Shown in pieces: positions 41,707 to 50,248 of a DNA stretch of 64,000 nt. The DNA is from an uncultured Bacteroidia bacterium (lineage in GTDB: Bacteria > Bacteroidota > Bacteroidia > Bacteroidales > F082), in contig CADCJI010000011.1 in NCBI GenBank assembly GCA_902801625.1, positions 1 through 64,000 on the forward strand, read 5' to 3'. The translations under genes and the position numbers were made by a program. Below the pieces are notes generated by a model. That model made no database searches and had not been told where the DNA came from. It worked only from the letters and a program-made list of their open reading frames with translations. Positions within the stretch are counted from its first letter, which is position 1. Every line of letters begins with the position of its first letter.

Positions 41707-42291
41707 ATGAACAAAGTCAGTTTGGAAATCATGGGCTTGACCTACAGCGAATCCTCGACAGGGGCGTATGTCTTGATTTTGGGTGACAAGAATTCCCAAC
41801 GCCGTCTCCCCATCGTCATCGGGAGTGCCGAAGCCGAGTCCATCGCAGTGGGCATTGAGAAACACAAGAACGGCCGCCCCCACACCCACGACCTCTTTCT
41901 GAGGTTTGCCCATGAGTTCGGCATAGAAATCATGGAGGTGGTCATCAACCGCTTCCGCGACGGTGTTTATTACGCCATGCTGGTATGCAAACAGGGCGAC
42001 GATTTGACGATGGTTGACGCACGTCCTTCCGATGCCATCGCCATAGCCGTGCGTAGAGGATGCGAGATTTATGCCTACGAAAGCGTCATGGAGGAGGCAG
42101 GCATCATCATGGAAGACATGGAAAAACAAGACGACGAGCCAGAAGCCGACCCTATTAATATAGGTGCAGGCGAAACGAGCCTTGACCTGCTTGACCTGGA
42201 GGCCTTAGAGGAACTTCTGCAGGAAGCCATCGACAATGAGGACTACCAGAAAGCGGCGAAGATTAGGGATGAGATCAACAAAAGGAAATAA
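41707..42291 (+). CDS. bifunctional nuclease (DUF151) with C-terminal UVR motif
   Basis: 194 residues. Residues 1-135 are the DUF151/BFN fold: 'ILGDKNSQRRLPIVIGSAEAESIA', 'RPHTHDLFLRF', 'VDARPSDAIAIAVRRG'. An acidic linker leads to a C-terminal UvrB/UvrC-like motif ('ELLQEAIDNEDYQKAAKIRDEI'). BFN proteins of plants show RNase and DNase activity; the bacterial role is unclear. The added UVR motif suggests a protein contact of the kind UvrB makes with UvrC (inference). Confidence 0.88.
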   Translation: MNKVSLEIMGLTYSESSTGAYVLILGDKNSQRRLPIVIGSAEAESIAVGIEKHKNGRPHTHDLFLRFAHEFGIEIMEVVINRFRDGVYYAMLVCKQGDDLTMVDARPSDAIAIAVRRGCEIYAYESVMEEAGIIMEDMEKQDDEPEADPINIGAGETSLDLLDLEALEELLQEAIDNEDYQKAAKIRDEINKRK

Positions 42292-42315
42292 TATCTATGA
42301 ACAAATTAATATGAG

Positions 42316-42437
42316 ATTCCCTTTCGGGAATGGAGCAGAATAAAATGTATAATGCGGCGGTAGTTGACGCTACAAAGAGCATACTAGTTGGAACCGCCGC
42401 TGGGAACTTTACAAAAAGACTCCATTCCCGCAGGGAA
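42316..42437. repeat. nested inverted repeats upstream of the nucleoside transporter
   Basis: The outer arms GGGAATGGAG (42326-42335) and CTCCATTCCC (42420-42429) enclose GCGGCGGT (42354-42361) and ACCGCCGC (42393-42400). Both pairs are perfect. A short tail of 'aatctttgaat'-type repeats follows up to the start codon. The element fills most of the 191-nt gap. Confidence 0.7.
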
Positions 42438-42482
42438 ACGCAATCTTGAATCTTTGAATATTAAATCTTTAAATCCAAGAAT

Positions 42483-43754
42483 ATGAAAGCAATCAAATTC
42501 AGACTTATTGTGATGAACTTCCTCATCTTTGCGGTGTGGGGAGCTTATCTTTGCTCTTTGGGCATCTATCTGGGCCGTATCGGCATGGGTGCCAACATCG
42601 GTAAATTCTTCGCCATCCAAGGCATTGTCTCACTCTTCATGCCCGCTTTGATGGGCATCGTGGCCGACCGTTGGATTCCCGCACAAAAGCTTTTGGGCAT
42701 TTGTCACTTCCTGGCCGCGGTTTTTATGGCATTGGCCGGCTATATGGGTATGAAATACGGTGCAGATGTAACCTTTGGACAGTTGTTCCCCTACTATGCC
42801 ATCAGCGTGGCTTTCTTTATGCCAACCATTGCCTTGGGCAACTCGGTGTCGTACAATGCATTGAACCAAGCTGGACTCGACACCGTGAAGGCCTTCCCTC
42901 CTATCCGTGTGTTTGGCACCATTGGCTTCATCCTTTCCATGTGGATCGTCAATTTCACGGGATATAAGAACGGCTACGAGCAACTATTTGTGTCCGCTGC
43001 ATGGGGCATCATTTTAGCCATCTATGCCTTCACCCTACCGAACTGCCCTGTCAACAAGAACGTGGAAAGCAAGTCGTTCGTCGACACCTTCGGTTTACGA
43101 GCTTTTGGCTTATTCAAGGACGCTCGCATGGCTGTGTTCTTCATCTTCTCGTTCCTCTTGGGCATGTGCCTGCAGGTGACCAACGGCTTCGCTACACCTT
43201 TCTTGGATGCTTTCGGTCAGTCGCCAGAATACGCCGATGCTTTCGCGGTGAAAAACAACGTATTCCTCTCGTCCATTTCACAAGTATCTGAGACACTCTG
43301 CATATTGCTCATTCCTTTCTTCCTGAAGAAATTCGGTATCAAGAAAGTGATGCTCATCGCCTTTGGCGCTTGGGCTTTGCGTTTCTTCTTCCTTGGTGCA
43401 GGCGGTCCGACAGGCTTCGGCCTCGTACTCTTCATCCTTTCGATGATTGTCTACGGTGTGGCTTTCGACTTCTTCAACATCAGCGGATCGCTCTTCGTCG
43501 ACCAAAACACAGACGAGAAGATTCGCAGCAGTGCGCAAGGCGTGTTCATGATGATGACCAACGGCCTTGGTGCCACCATCGGTTCGTTCTGCGCCCAAGC
43601 TGTGGTCAACCATTTCACCCTCGGCAAGGCAGATTTCAACGAACTCATGACTGGCTGGTCGAATGCATGGTATGTGTTTGCCGCCTTTGCTCTTGTGGTG
43701 GGCATTCTGTTCGCCATCTTGTTCAAATACAAGCACGAGCCTGAGAGAAAATGA
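42483..43754 (+). CDS. nucleoside:H+ symporter family MFS transporter (NupG-like)
   Basis: 423 residues with 12 predicted transmembrane helices. '[19 protein letters not shown]' at the start, '[19 protein letters not shown]' and '[40 protein letters not shown]' are typical of the NHS family. It would import nucleosides. The stop overlaps the thyA start by 4 nt (ATGA), which ties nucleoside uptake to thymidylate synthesis. Confidence 0.9.
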   Translation: MKAIKFRLIVMNFLIFAVWGAYLCSLGIYLGRIGMGANIGKFFAIQGIVSLFMPALMGIVADRWIPAQKLLGICHFLAAVFMALAGYMGMKYGADVTFGQLFPYYAISVAFFMPTIALGNSVSYNALNQAGLDTVKAFPPIRVFGTIGFILSMWIVNFTGYKNGYEQLFVSAAWGIILAIYAFTLPNCPVNKNVESKSFVDTFGLRAFGLFKDARMAVFFIFSFLLGMCLQVTNGFATPFLDAFGQSPEYADAFAVKNNVFLSSISQVSETLCILLIPFFLKKFGIKKVMLIAFGAWALRFFFLGAGGPTGFGLVLFILSMIVYGVAFDFFNISGSLFVDQNTDEKIRSSAQGVFMMMTNGLGATIGSFCAQAVVNHFTLGKADFNELMTGWSNAWYVFAAFALVVGILFAILFKYKHEPERK

Positions 43755-44578
43755 AGCAATATTTAGACCTACTGCAATATATCCTCGACCACGGCCATCA
43801 GAAGGGCGACCGCACGGGAACGGGCACTATTAGCGTGTTCGGCTACCAGATGCGGTTTGACCTTTCTGAAGGCTTTCCTTTGGTCACGACGAAGAAGGTG
43901 CACCTGAAGAGCATCATCCATGAGTTGTTGTGGCTCCTCAGCGGCGACACCAACATCAAGTATTTGCACGACAACAAGGTCACGATTTGGGACGAGTGGG
44001 CCGACCCCAACGGCGACTTGGGTCCCGTCTACGGTGCCCAATGGCGCAACTGGAACAACGAGGGCATCGACCAGATTGCCGAAGTGGTGAAGAACATCAA
44101 GGAGAACCCGAACAGCCGCCGCCATATCGTCACAGCATGGAACCCAAGCGTGCTGCCCGACGAGCACGAGAAGAACTTCGCCGCCAATGTGGCGGCAGGC
44201 AAAGCCGCCCTTCCACCCTGCCATGCCTTCTTCCAATTCTATGTGGCCGATGGCAAACTATCATGTCAACTCTACCAACGCAGTGCCGACGTGTTCCTCG
44301 GTGTGCCCTTCAACATCGCCTCATACGCTCTCCTCACCATGATGATGGCGCAGGTGTGCGACCTCCAACTTGGCGAGTTTGTCCACACTTTCGGTGACGT
44401 GCATATCTACAACAACCTCATCGAACAGGTGAAGACGCAGCTGTCGCGCACACCACGCCCACTACCTACAATGAAAATAAACCCCGAAGTCAAAGACATT
44501 TTTGGTTTCAAATTTGATGACTTCACTCTAGAGAATTATGACCCTTGGCCTGCGATCAAGGGCGAGGTTTCCGTGTGA
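43751..44578 (+). CDS. thyA: thymidylate synthase
   Basis: 275 residues. '[18 protein letters not shown]', '[11 protein letters not shown]', '[11 protein letters not shown]', the catalytic Cys157 in 'PPCHAFFQF', '[24 protein letters not shown]' and '[11 protein letters not shown]'. It converts dUMP to dTMP using methylene-THF. An insert of about 12 residues ('[14 protein letters not shown]') lies before the active-site Cys compared with E. coli. It is coupled to the nucleoside transporter gene; folA follows after 100 nt. Confidence 0.97.
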   Translation: MKQYLDLLQYILDHGHQKGDRTGTGTISVFGYQMRFDLSEGFPLVTTKKVHLKSIIHELLWLLSGDTNIKYLHDNKVTIWDEWADPNGDLGPVYGAQWRNWNNEGIDQIAEVVKNIKENPNSRRHIVTAWNPSVLPDEHEKNFAANVAAGKAALPPCHAFFQFYVADGKLSCQLYQRSADVFLGVPFNIASYALLTMMMAQVCDLQLGEFVHTFGDVHIYNNLIEQVKTQLSRTPRPLPTMKINPEVKDIFGFKFDDFTLENYDPWPAIKGEVSV

Positions 44579-44599
44579 TAATTGACACCGCAATAATTT

Positions 44600-44676
44600 G
44601 AGACGCGATAAATCGCGTCTCTAAAAACAATTCAACAATTCAACGATTCAACAATCAACAATTCAACAATTCAACA
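44600..44676. repeat. hairpin and CAATTCAA tandem repeats between thyA and folA
   Basis: GAGACGCGAT (44600-44609) and ATCGCGTCTC (44612-44621) form a perfect hairpin without a T-run. It is followed by about six copies of ATTCAACA-type units that reach the folA start codon at 44679. Confidence 0.65.
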
Positions 44677-44678
44677 TA

Positions 44679-45179
44679 ATGACCATATCCATCATCGTGG
44701 CCATGGCCGAAAACCGCGCCATCGGGCTAAACGGCGACCTCATTTGGCACAACTCGCGCGACTTGAAGCAGTTCAAGAAAATCACCTCGGGACATACCGT
44801 CATCATGGGTTACAAGACTTATATGTCGCTGCCTGGCCAGAAAGCTTTGCCGAACCGTCGGAACATCATCCTTTCCACCCGACTCGACGAAGCGCCAGAA
44901 GGCTTTGAGGTGGTTTCGTCCATCGCGCAAGCTTTGGATGCGGTGAAAGACGAAGAAGAAGTGTTCATCATGGGCGGCGGAATGGTTTACGAGCAATTCC
45001 TCCCCTATGCCGACCGTCTCTACCTTACACGCATCGGCAAGTGTTTTGAAGCCGACACCTATTTCCCTTACATCAACTTCGAAGAATGGAATCTCGTCGA
45101 CCTTGAAGTCATTGACGACGACCCGCAGGTGGATTATTCCTACCGCTTCGAAGTGTGGGAACGGGCTGAAGAGCAATAA
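44679..45179 (+). CDS. folA: dihydrofolate reductase
   Basis: 166 residues. 'IVAMAENRAIGLNGDLIWHNSRDLKQFKKIT' with catalytic Asp28, 'VIMGYKTYMSLP', 'NRRNIILST', 'EVFIMGGGMVYEQFLPYADRLYLTRI'. Trp23 is followed by HNSR where many DHFRs have a proline segment, a small change near the active site. It reduces DHF made by ThyA. It ends at a strong terminator shared with the protease gene. Confidence 0.95.
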   Translation: MTISIIVAMAENRAIGLNGDLIWHNSRDLKQFKKITSGHTVIMGYKTYMSLPGQKALPNRRNIILSTRLDEAPEGFEVVSSIAQALDAVKDEEEVFIMGGGMVYEQFLPYADRLYLTRIGKCFEADTYFPYINFEEWNLVDLEVIDDDPQVDYSYRFEVWERAEEQ

Positions 45180-45205
45180 GCCTTATCCCTCAAAACAACA
45201 CAAAA

Positions 45206-45240
45206 AAAACGGTTGCCCCGCACACGAGGCAACCGTTTTT
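45206..45240. terminator. bidirectional terminator (folA / C10 protease)
   Basis: AAAACGGTTGCC pairs with GGCAACCGTTTT, with T-runs on both strands, between two convergent genes. Confidence 0.8.
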
Positions 45241-45261
45241 GGTTTTGGCACAGGTCTCAGC

Positions 45262-47868
45262 TTATCTGATGACCGTGATGCGCTTGGTGACTTCACCGTT
45301 GGCAGTGGAGATGCGCACCATGTAGATACCCGTCTCAACATCGTTCAAGTTGATGTCGACCGACTCGCCACGGCATTCCATCTCATAAACCTTTTGACCC
45401 ACCAGATTGTAAACCGTCACATGGTTCAAGCCTTGACCTTCCACGGTGAAGAGGCTTGTGGTAGGATTCGGGAAGATAGAGATGCTGTTGTCTGCCTGCT
45501 CATTAATACCGTCCGTGGAATAATAGACGTGCAAATAGAACTGGTTGGGATCATAGATCCAAGCAGCAGGAGCCGAGAAGCAATCCATGCCTTGATAATA
45601 GGCGTAAATCTTATAATAATAGTGACCTTCTTCAACGGCAGTATTATCAGTGAAGTTTGTGGCATTGGCGTTCAGCAGCTTGATTCTTTCATAGTTACCA
45701 TCTTCACCATACTTTCTGTAAACATAGTAACCCGAAAGACCATCATGAGGTTCAGGCTTTTGCCACAGCAACTTGATCTTGTATGCATCACCAACATATT
45801 CAAACGTGAAATCTGTCGGGGCATAGCAGGCACCTGAAGTAGCGCACGACTCGTTGGAATACAAGCCATTTTCGCCACCATAATAGAAGTAGCTGACCAA
45901 ATAGCAATGTCCACCAATCTCAGTATCCTCATCTATGAAGGAATGTCCCTCAGGGATAAGGCGATGCAGCATACCGTCACGATATACGGTGTAGCCATAG
46001 CCTTCTGCGTCAATAGGATCCCATGATACATGGATGTTGTTCGGATTCTCATCATCCACGACAGCAACGAGGTTGAAAGGACAACCCTCGCCAATTTCGT
46101 TACCGCAATTGTTGTTGCCTTCGTAGAAAATGCCTTCCGTCATATTGGCTGAGGGGCCAGAATAGGTATAAACCGTATTGTTTTGCGAATCCTTGATGGC
46201 AAAGCCCATATTGAAGGAATCACCATTCGTTTGGGCGCTCCAGCCGAACGAAATACGACCCAGCGGTACCTCAACAGGAACAGACTGAACGGCCGAGGCT
46301 GTGGTGGTAATTTGGGTGATTTCCTTACCTGTAGCATTGTAAATATGGATAGCACCGCCACGCCAGCCATTCATTGCAGCTTGAGTGATGTTAACCGTCC
46401 AGTTGCAAGTGGGACCAAAGCTAGCTTTATCGGCATAGCAAATTCTGCCATGCTTACCATCGGCAACAGCATAAACTTCATATTGGAAGATATCAAAACG
46501 AGGCACCTCATTATCCATAACGGTCATTGTAGCACCAGGAGTGACATTGTCTTCAGTGTAAATAACGCGACCATCGCGAACGACAACAATCTGGTCGATA
46601 GCAGCAAGGTCTGTGTTATTCAAGGTCTTTGAAGGATTGACCCAAGTAAGGGTGGCCTTCAGCTCGTTGTCCGCTGCGGGCGTCACCGTTAAATTGGTCG
46701 GAGCCTTAGGTGTACCATTATAATAATCAGCAGGAACAAAGTTGAATATGGCTGCATCACGGGATGCCGAATATTCAATTTCATCGAAGTCGATGAAGGC
46801 ATTACCAGTACCGCTCCAACCGAAGTTCCAGTGCATCAAACCGTCAGCGTCATAACCATCGCAAACAAATGCATGGCAACCAGGAGTAGGTGTACCAGCG
46901 TCGCAGCCTGAATAATAAATAGGCCAACCCATATCAATTTGCTCTTTCAACATTCTATACCAATCAGCATAAGAATAATTGCCCCTTTCACGATGCACAA
47001 CATCAGTGGCATATTTGAAATAATTCCTGACGGCAGCAGGCACATCGGTGGATTGGGCACCACTACCATCGGGGGCGTAGTTCATGTGAACGGCCACACC
47101 ACAATGGTACATCAGAGTAGCTACAGCTTCTTTTTCAACTTGAGCTGACGAGTTGGACAAGGAGACGGGCATGTTATCCCAGTCATAGGTTGTTGCACCG
47201 AAATTGGCACTGAGACCCGGAATATAAGGATAGCCTGGGGTTCCTCCTGAATTGTAAGTAACAGAATCTTGTCCCTGCAAAGGATGATTCCAATACTTCA
47301 TAATCTGGCTCATGGCCGTGGCCACGCAGCCTGCATAGCAACGACCGCCAGGACCGCCAGCATATTCAGGGCAGAACAAATTGTAGGGAGAATCCTGGTC
47401 CCACTTGGTGTCCAACAAATATTCACTACCCTTGGCACCAAATCTCGACATCAAACGACCGGTGTTGGTGACCAATTCCCATTCGGCAGCTACTTCTGGA
47501 GTAGCATTACCTGTACGTCCCGTTCTGCCGTCAATGATGGCATCGAGACGATATCTTAAACCGCCAGGCATATTGTCAACAGGGAACACGCCTTCCATCG
47601 AATAACCCAAAATGGGACGGAAGTAATCGTCGGCCGAAACCAAAACAAAGCCATTGTCGCCCACGTTGAACACATAGAAGCAAGCCTCACCACGGTAGGA
47701 TGTACCCGTATAGACCAAAGTCAGGTCGTTGCTTTGGCGCGACTGCTCAAATTTGGCTTGGACAAACTGTTGTCCGACATACTTGGCTTGGCTCACGCTG
47801 ACCGGATTGGCATGCACCATCCCGATACCGAGAACCAAAGCGAGTAAACTCATTAAATACTTTTTCAT
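45262..47868 (-). CDS. C10 (streptopain-like) cysteine protease, T9SS substrate, paralogue 1
   Basis: 868 residues. Signal peptide (MKKYLMSLLALVLGIGMVHA), Spi/I69-type prodomain (about 21-140), C10 catalytic domain with Cys181 ('GCVATAMSQIMKYW'), His332 and 'HWNFGWSG' (N348, W351). Several fibronectin-III-like modules follow. The last 75 residues are a T9SS type A sorting domain ('ISIFPNPTTSLFTVEG', 'GIYMVRISTANGEVTKRITV'). The catalytic His lies in 'GCHAFVCDG', with Cys in place of the usual Gly before His. Probably secreted or attached to the surface and autocatalytically matured. Own promoter at 47907-47934. Confidence 0.92.
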   Translation of the reverse strand: MKKYLMSLLALVLGIGMVHANPVSVSQAKYVGQQFVQAKFEQSRQSNDLTLVYTGTSYRGEACFYVFNVGDNGFVLVSADDYFRPILGYSMEGVFPVDNMPGGLRYRLDAIIDGRTGRTGNATPEVAAEWELVTNTGRLMSRFGAKGSEYLLDTKWDQDSPYNLFCPEYAGGPGGRCYAGCVATAMSQIMKYWNHPLQGQDSVTYNSGGTPGYPYIPGLSANFGATTYDWDNMPVSLSNSSAQVEKEAVATLMYHCGVAVHMNYAPDGSGAQSTDVPAAVRNYFKYATDVVHRERGNYSYADWYRMLKEQIDMGWPIYYSGCDAGTPTPGCHAFVCDGYDADGLMHWNFGWSGTGNAFIDFDEIEYSASRDAAIFNFVPADYYNGTPKAPTNLTVTPAADNELKATLTWVNPSKTLNNTDLAAIDQIVVVRDGRVIYTEDNVTPGATMTVMDNEVPRFDIFQYEVYAVADGKHGRICYADKASFGPTCNWTVNITQAAMNGWRGGAIHIYNATGKEITQITTTASAVQSVPVEVPLGRISFGWSAQTNGDSFNMGFAIKDSQNNTVYTYSGPSANMTEGIFYEGNNNCGNEIGEGCPFNLVAVVDDENPNNIHVSWDPIDAEGYGYTVYRDGMLHRLIPEGHSFIDEDTEIGGHCYLVSYFYYGGENGLYSNESCATSGACYAPTDFTFEYVGDAYKIKLLWQKPEPHDGLSGYYVYRKYGEDGNYERIKLLNANATNFTDNTAVEEGHYYYKIYAYYQGMDCFSAPAAWIYDPNQFYLHVYYSTDGINEQADNSISIFPNPTTSLFTVEGQGLNHVTVYNLVGQKVYEMECRGESVDINLNDVETGIYMVRISTANGEVTKRITVIR

Positions 47869-47906
47869 TTGTAGTAGATTTAAATTAGATTCTGAATTTT
47901 AGGCTG

Positions 47907-47934
47907 CAAATATAGACATTTTTCCGAAACACAA
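47907..47934 (-). promoter_or_regulatory. promoter for C10 paralogue 1
   Basis: Minus strand: TTG (47932-47934), a 17-nt spacer and TATATTTG (47907-47914), 38 nt before the start and just behind the stop of paralogue 2. Confidence 0.65.
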
Positions 47935-47941
47935 CAAATAA

Positions 47942-50212
47942 TCAGTGGATAACCGAGAATCGTTTCGTCATCGTGCCTTGGTGAGTCTTTACGCTGATGG
48001 TGTACATGCCAGAAACAAGATCGGCAGTGTTGATAACCACACCGTCTTCATTGCAACGCTGCATTTTCACCACCTGACCCATTACGTTGCAGATGGTCAC
48101 CTGTTGCAGGCCTTCAGCCTCAACGCTCATCAAAGTGTTGGCGGGGTTAGGATAGACATTAAGGCCAGCTTCACCATTTTCGCTGACCGAAGTCACTTCC
48201 ACATGGATATAGTCCGTTTCATCGTCAACCCACGCGGGAGTGGATTCGCAATAGCTGCGGAAGGCCGTCACCTGATAGTAATAGTCGCCGGCATCCACAA
48301 TGTCGAGGTATTCGCGCAAGGTCTTGTCGACTGTAGCAACCATTTGGTAATCAACTCCGTCCTCGCTACGATAAACCCTAAATGACTGAGGCTCACCCTC
48401 GTAATCCCAAGAAAGCAAAGTACCGAAGCCTTCATTGGTCCACTGGTATTCGCCTGCGAGGTTGGTCGGAGGCTGGCAACCAGCACAATCATTGTTGCCC
48501 GTATAAAGCGTAGCAGGAACCTGATTGGAATTGCCAGTGAAAGTGTACACTGAACTATTGGATGAATCTTTGATATTGATGGTCATGTTAGTAACAGCCG
48601 TATTGGGTGCCACCCATGTGAAGGTGACATCGCCTTCAGGCATGGCAATTTGTTGGCTAATAGGCGTCGAGCTTGTCATAGTCACTTCTTGAATGACCGA
48701 ACCAAATCTGTTCTTCACCTGAATCTTACCACCGTTCCATCCTTGGAAGTTAGTGGTTTGGCCGACAACCTTCCAAGTACAAGTGGGACCATATTGATAC
48801 CTGAACTCAGCTGCACGACCTTTGGCACCATTGGACATGAAATAGATGCGATAGGTGTAGCAATCATAATCCGGCACATTGTCCTCAAAAGTCATGACCT
48901 CTCCTGGGGTCACGTTGGCTTGGCTAAAAATTTCCTGATCGTTACGAAGCAGAACCACTTGCTCAATATTTTCCAAAGTAGTACCATCTAATGATGTAGT
49001 AGGATTGGTCCAACTGACCACACCCACATTTGAATGGGCATTTTCAGCGTTAACATCAAGGTCGGTGACAGCGGGAATGAGTCCATCGTAGACATAATCG
49101 GGAATCATGTCAATGATGACACCTTGGTAATCGTTGAAGTTGCCCGAATAAGTATTCAGAGCGTCAATAGCGAAATAGTTGTTGTTGAATCCGCTCCAAC
49201 CCCAGTTGAAATAGAACTTACGATCGCTCTCACGATAGCCGCAGCAAACGAATGCGTGACCCGAATTGCCTTCGGCTCCTGAATAATACATGGGGAAACC
49301 TTCCTGCAAATTGGAAATCAAGATTTCTTCCCATTCATTTCTGGTATAAAGATCGCGATCCAGACGATTGGCACTCTTGGTGTAACGGAAATAATTAAAG
49401 ATGGCATCAGGCACATCCTGCGAATGGGCTCCCGAACCTTGAGGACCATATTGCATATCAACAGCCACACCGCAATGGTACATCAACAAGGCAATAGCCT
49501 GATAGTTGCTGTTATTCACATTGTTGGGCATATTGTTCCACTGATAGTAAGCATTCTCAAAGTCAACCGTTTGTGTGGCATAGCCTGAAGGAGTATAGCT
49601 ATGTGAGCCTTGACCATGGTCGGGCCAGTTCCAACGCTTCATCACCATCGACATAGCGGTGGCCACGCAGCCTGCGTAGGCACGACCTCCAGGACCGCCT
49701 TGACCCGTAGGACAATAGGCATTGAAGGGGCTATCCTGGTTCCAATTGGTTGAAATCAAGGGAGCCACATCACCACGAGTGGCACGTTCGCTTCTGATGA
49801 CACCATATCTCCTAATTTGTTCCCATTGCTCTGCAATCTCTGGAGTAGCTGTCATGTTGTTGGTCACAGCATACTCGATTTGACGGGCATAGTGACGGAG
49901 GTAATAGGCCAAACCGTCAGGAATGTTGTTGACATCAAAACTGCCTTCCTCACCAAAAGCCAAAATAGGCTGAGCAACGTCATCGGCAGCCATAATCATG
50001 TATCCACCTTCAAAATTGAAAACATAGAGGGCGTTGGCGCCGCTTTCGGTCGTTTGCGTATAGGCTAAGTCAAGATTAGCCACCTTTTTGGTAGCATTTC
50101 CTTGTACATACTTCAAGCTCAGCTGACGGGCAGTGTTCACGTCGACAGGCGAAGCGATGAGTTGACCTACAAACAAGGTCAACATCAACATAATAGATAG
50201 TGTTTTTTTCAT
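47942..50212 (-). CDS. C10 cysteine protease, T9SS substrate, paralogue 2
   Basis: 756 residues, the shortest of the three. Signal peptide to about residue 20 (VGQLIA), prodomain to about 150, catalytic Cys182 ('GCVATAMSMVMKRW'), His319 ('SGHAFVCCGY') and 'FNWGWSG' (N336, W339). Two or three Fn3-like modules follow, then a C-terminal sorting domain ('LNVYPNPANTLMSVEA', 'GMYTISVKTHQGTMTKRFSV'). All catalytic residues are present, so it should be active. 36 nt separate it from paralogue 3 upstream with no promoter seen, so the two are probably co-transcribed. Confidence 0.92.
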   Translation of the reverse strand: MKKTLSIMLMLTLFVGQLIASPVDVNTARQLSLKYVQGNATKKVANLDLAYTQTTESGANALYVFNFEGGYMIMAADDVAQPILAFGEEGSFDVNNIPDGLAYYLRHYARQIEYAVTNNMTATPEIAEQWEQIRRYGVIRSERATRGDVAPLISTNWNQDSPFNAYCPTGQGGPGGRAYAGCVATAMSMVMKRWNWPDHGQGSHSYTPSGYATQTVDFENAYYQWNNMPNNVNNSNYQAIALLMYHCGVAVDMQYGPQGSGAHSQDVPDAIFNYFRYTKSANRLDRDLYTRNEWEEILISNLQEGFPMYYSGAEGNSGHAFVCCGYRESDRKFYFNWGWSGFNNNYFAIDALNTYSGNFNDYQGVIIDMIPDYVYDGLIPAVTDLDVNAENAHSNVGVVSWTNPTTSLDGTTLENIEQVVLLRNDQEIFSQANVTPGEVMTFEDNVPDYDCYTYRIYFMSNGAKGRAAEFRYQYGPTCTWKVVGQTTNFQGWNGGKIQVKNRFGSVIQEVTMTSSTPISQQIAMPEGDVTFTWVAPNTAVTNMTINIKDSSNSSVYTFTGNSNQVPATLYTGNNDCAGCQPPTNLAGEYQWTNEGFGTLLSWDYEGEPQSFRVYRSEDGVDYQMVATVDKTLREYLDIVDAGDYYYQVTAFRSYCESTPAWVDDETDYIHVEVTSVSENGEAGLNVYPNPANTLMSVEAEGLQQVTICNVMGQVVKMQRCNEDGVVINTADLVSGMYTISVKTHQGTMTKRFSVIH

Positions 50213-50248
50213 TGATTATAAAATATTAATTCTTTGATTTTAAACTTT

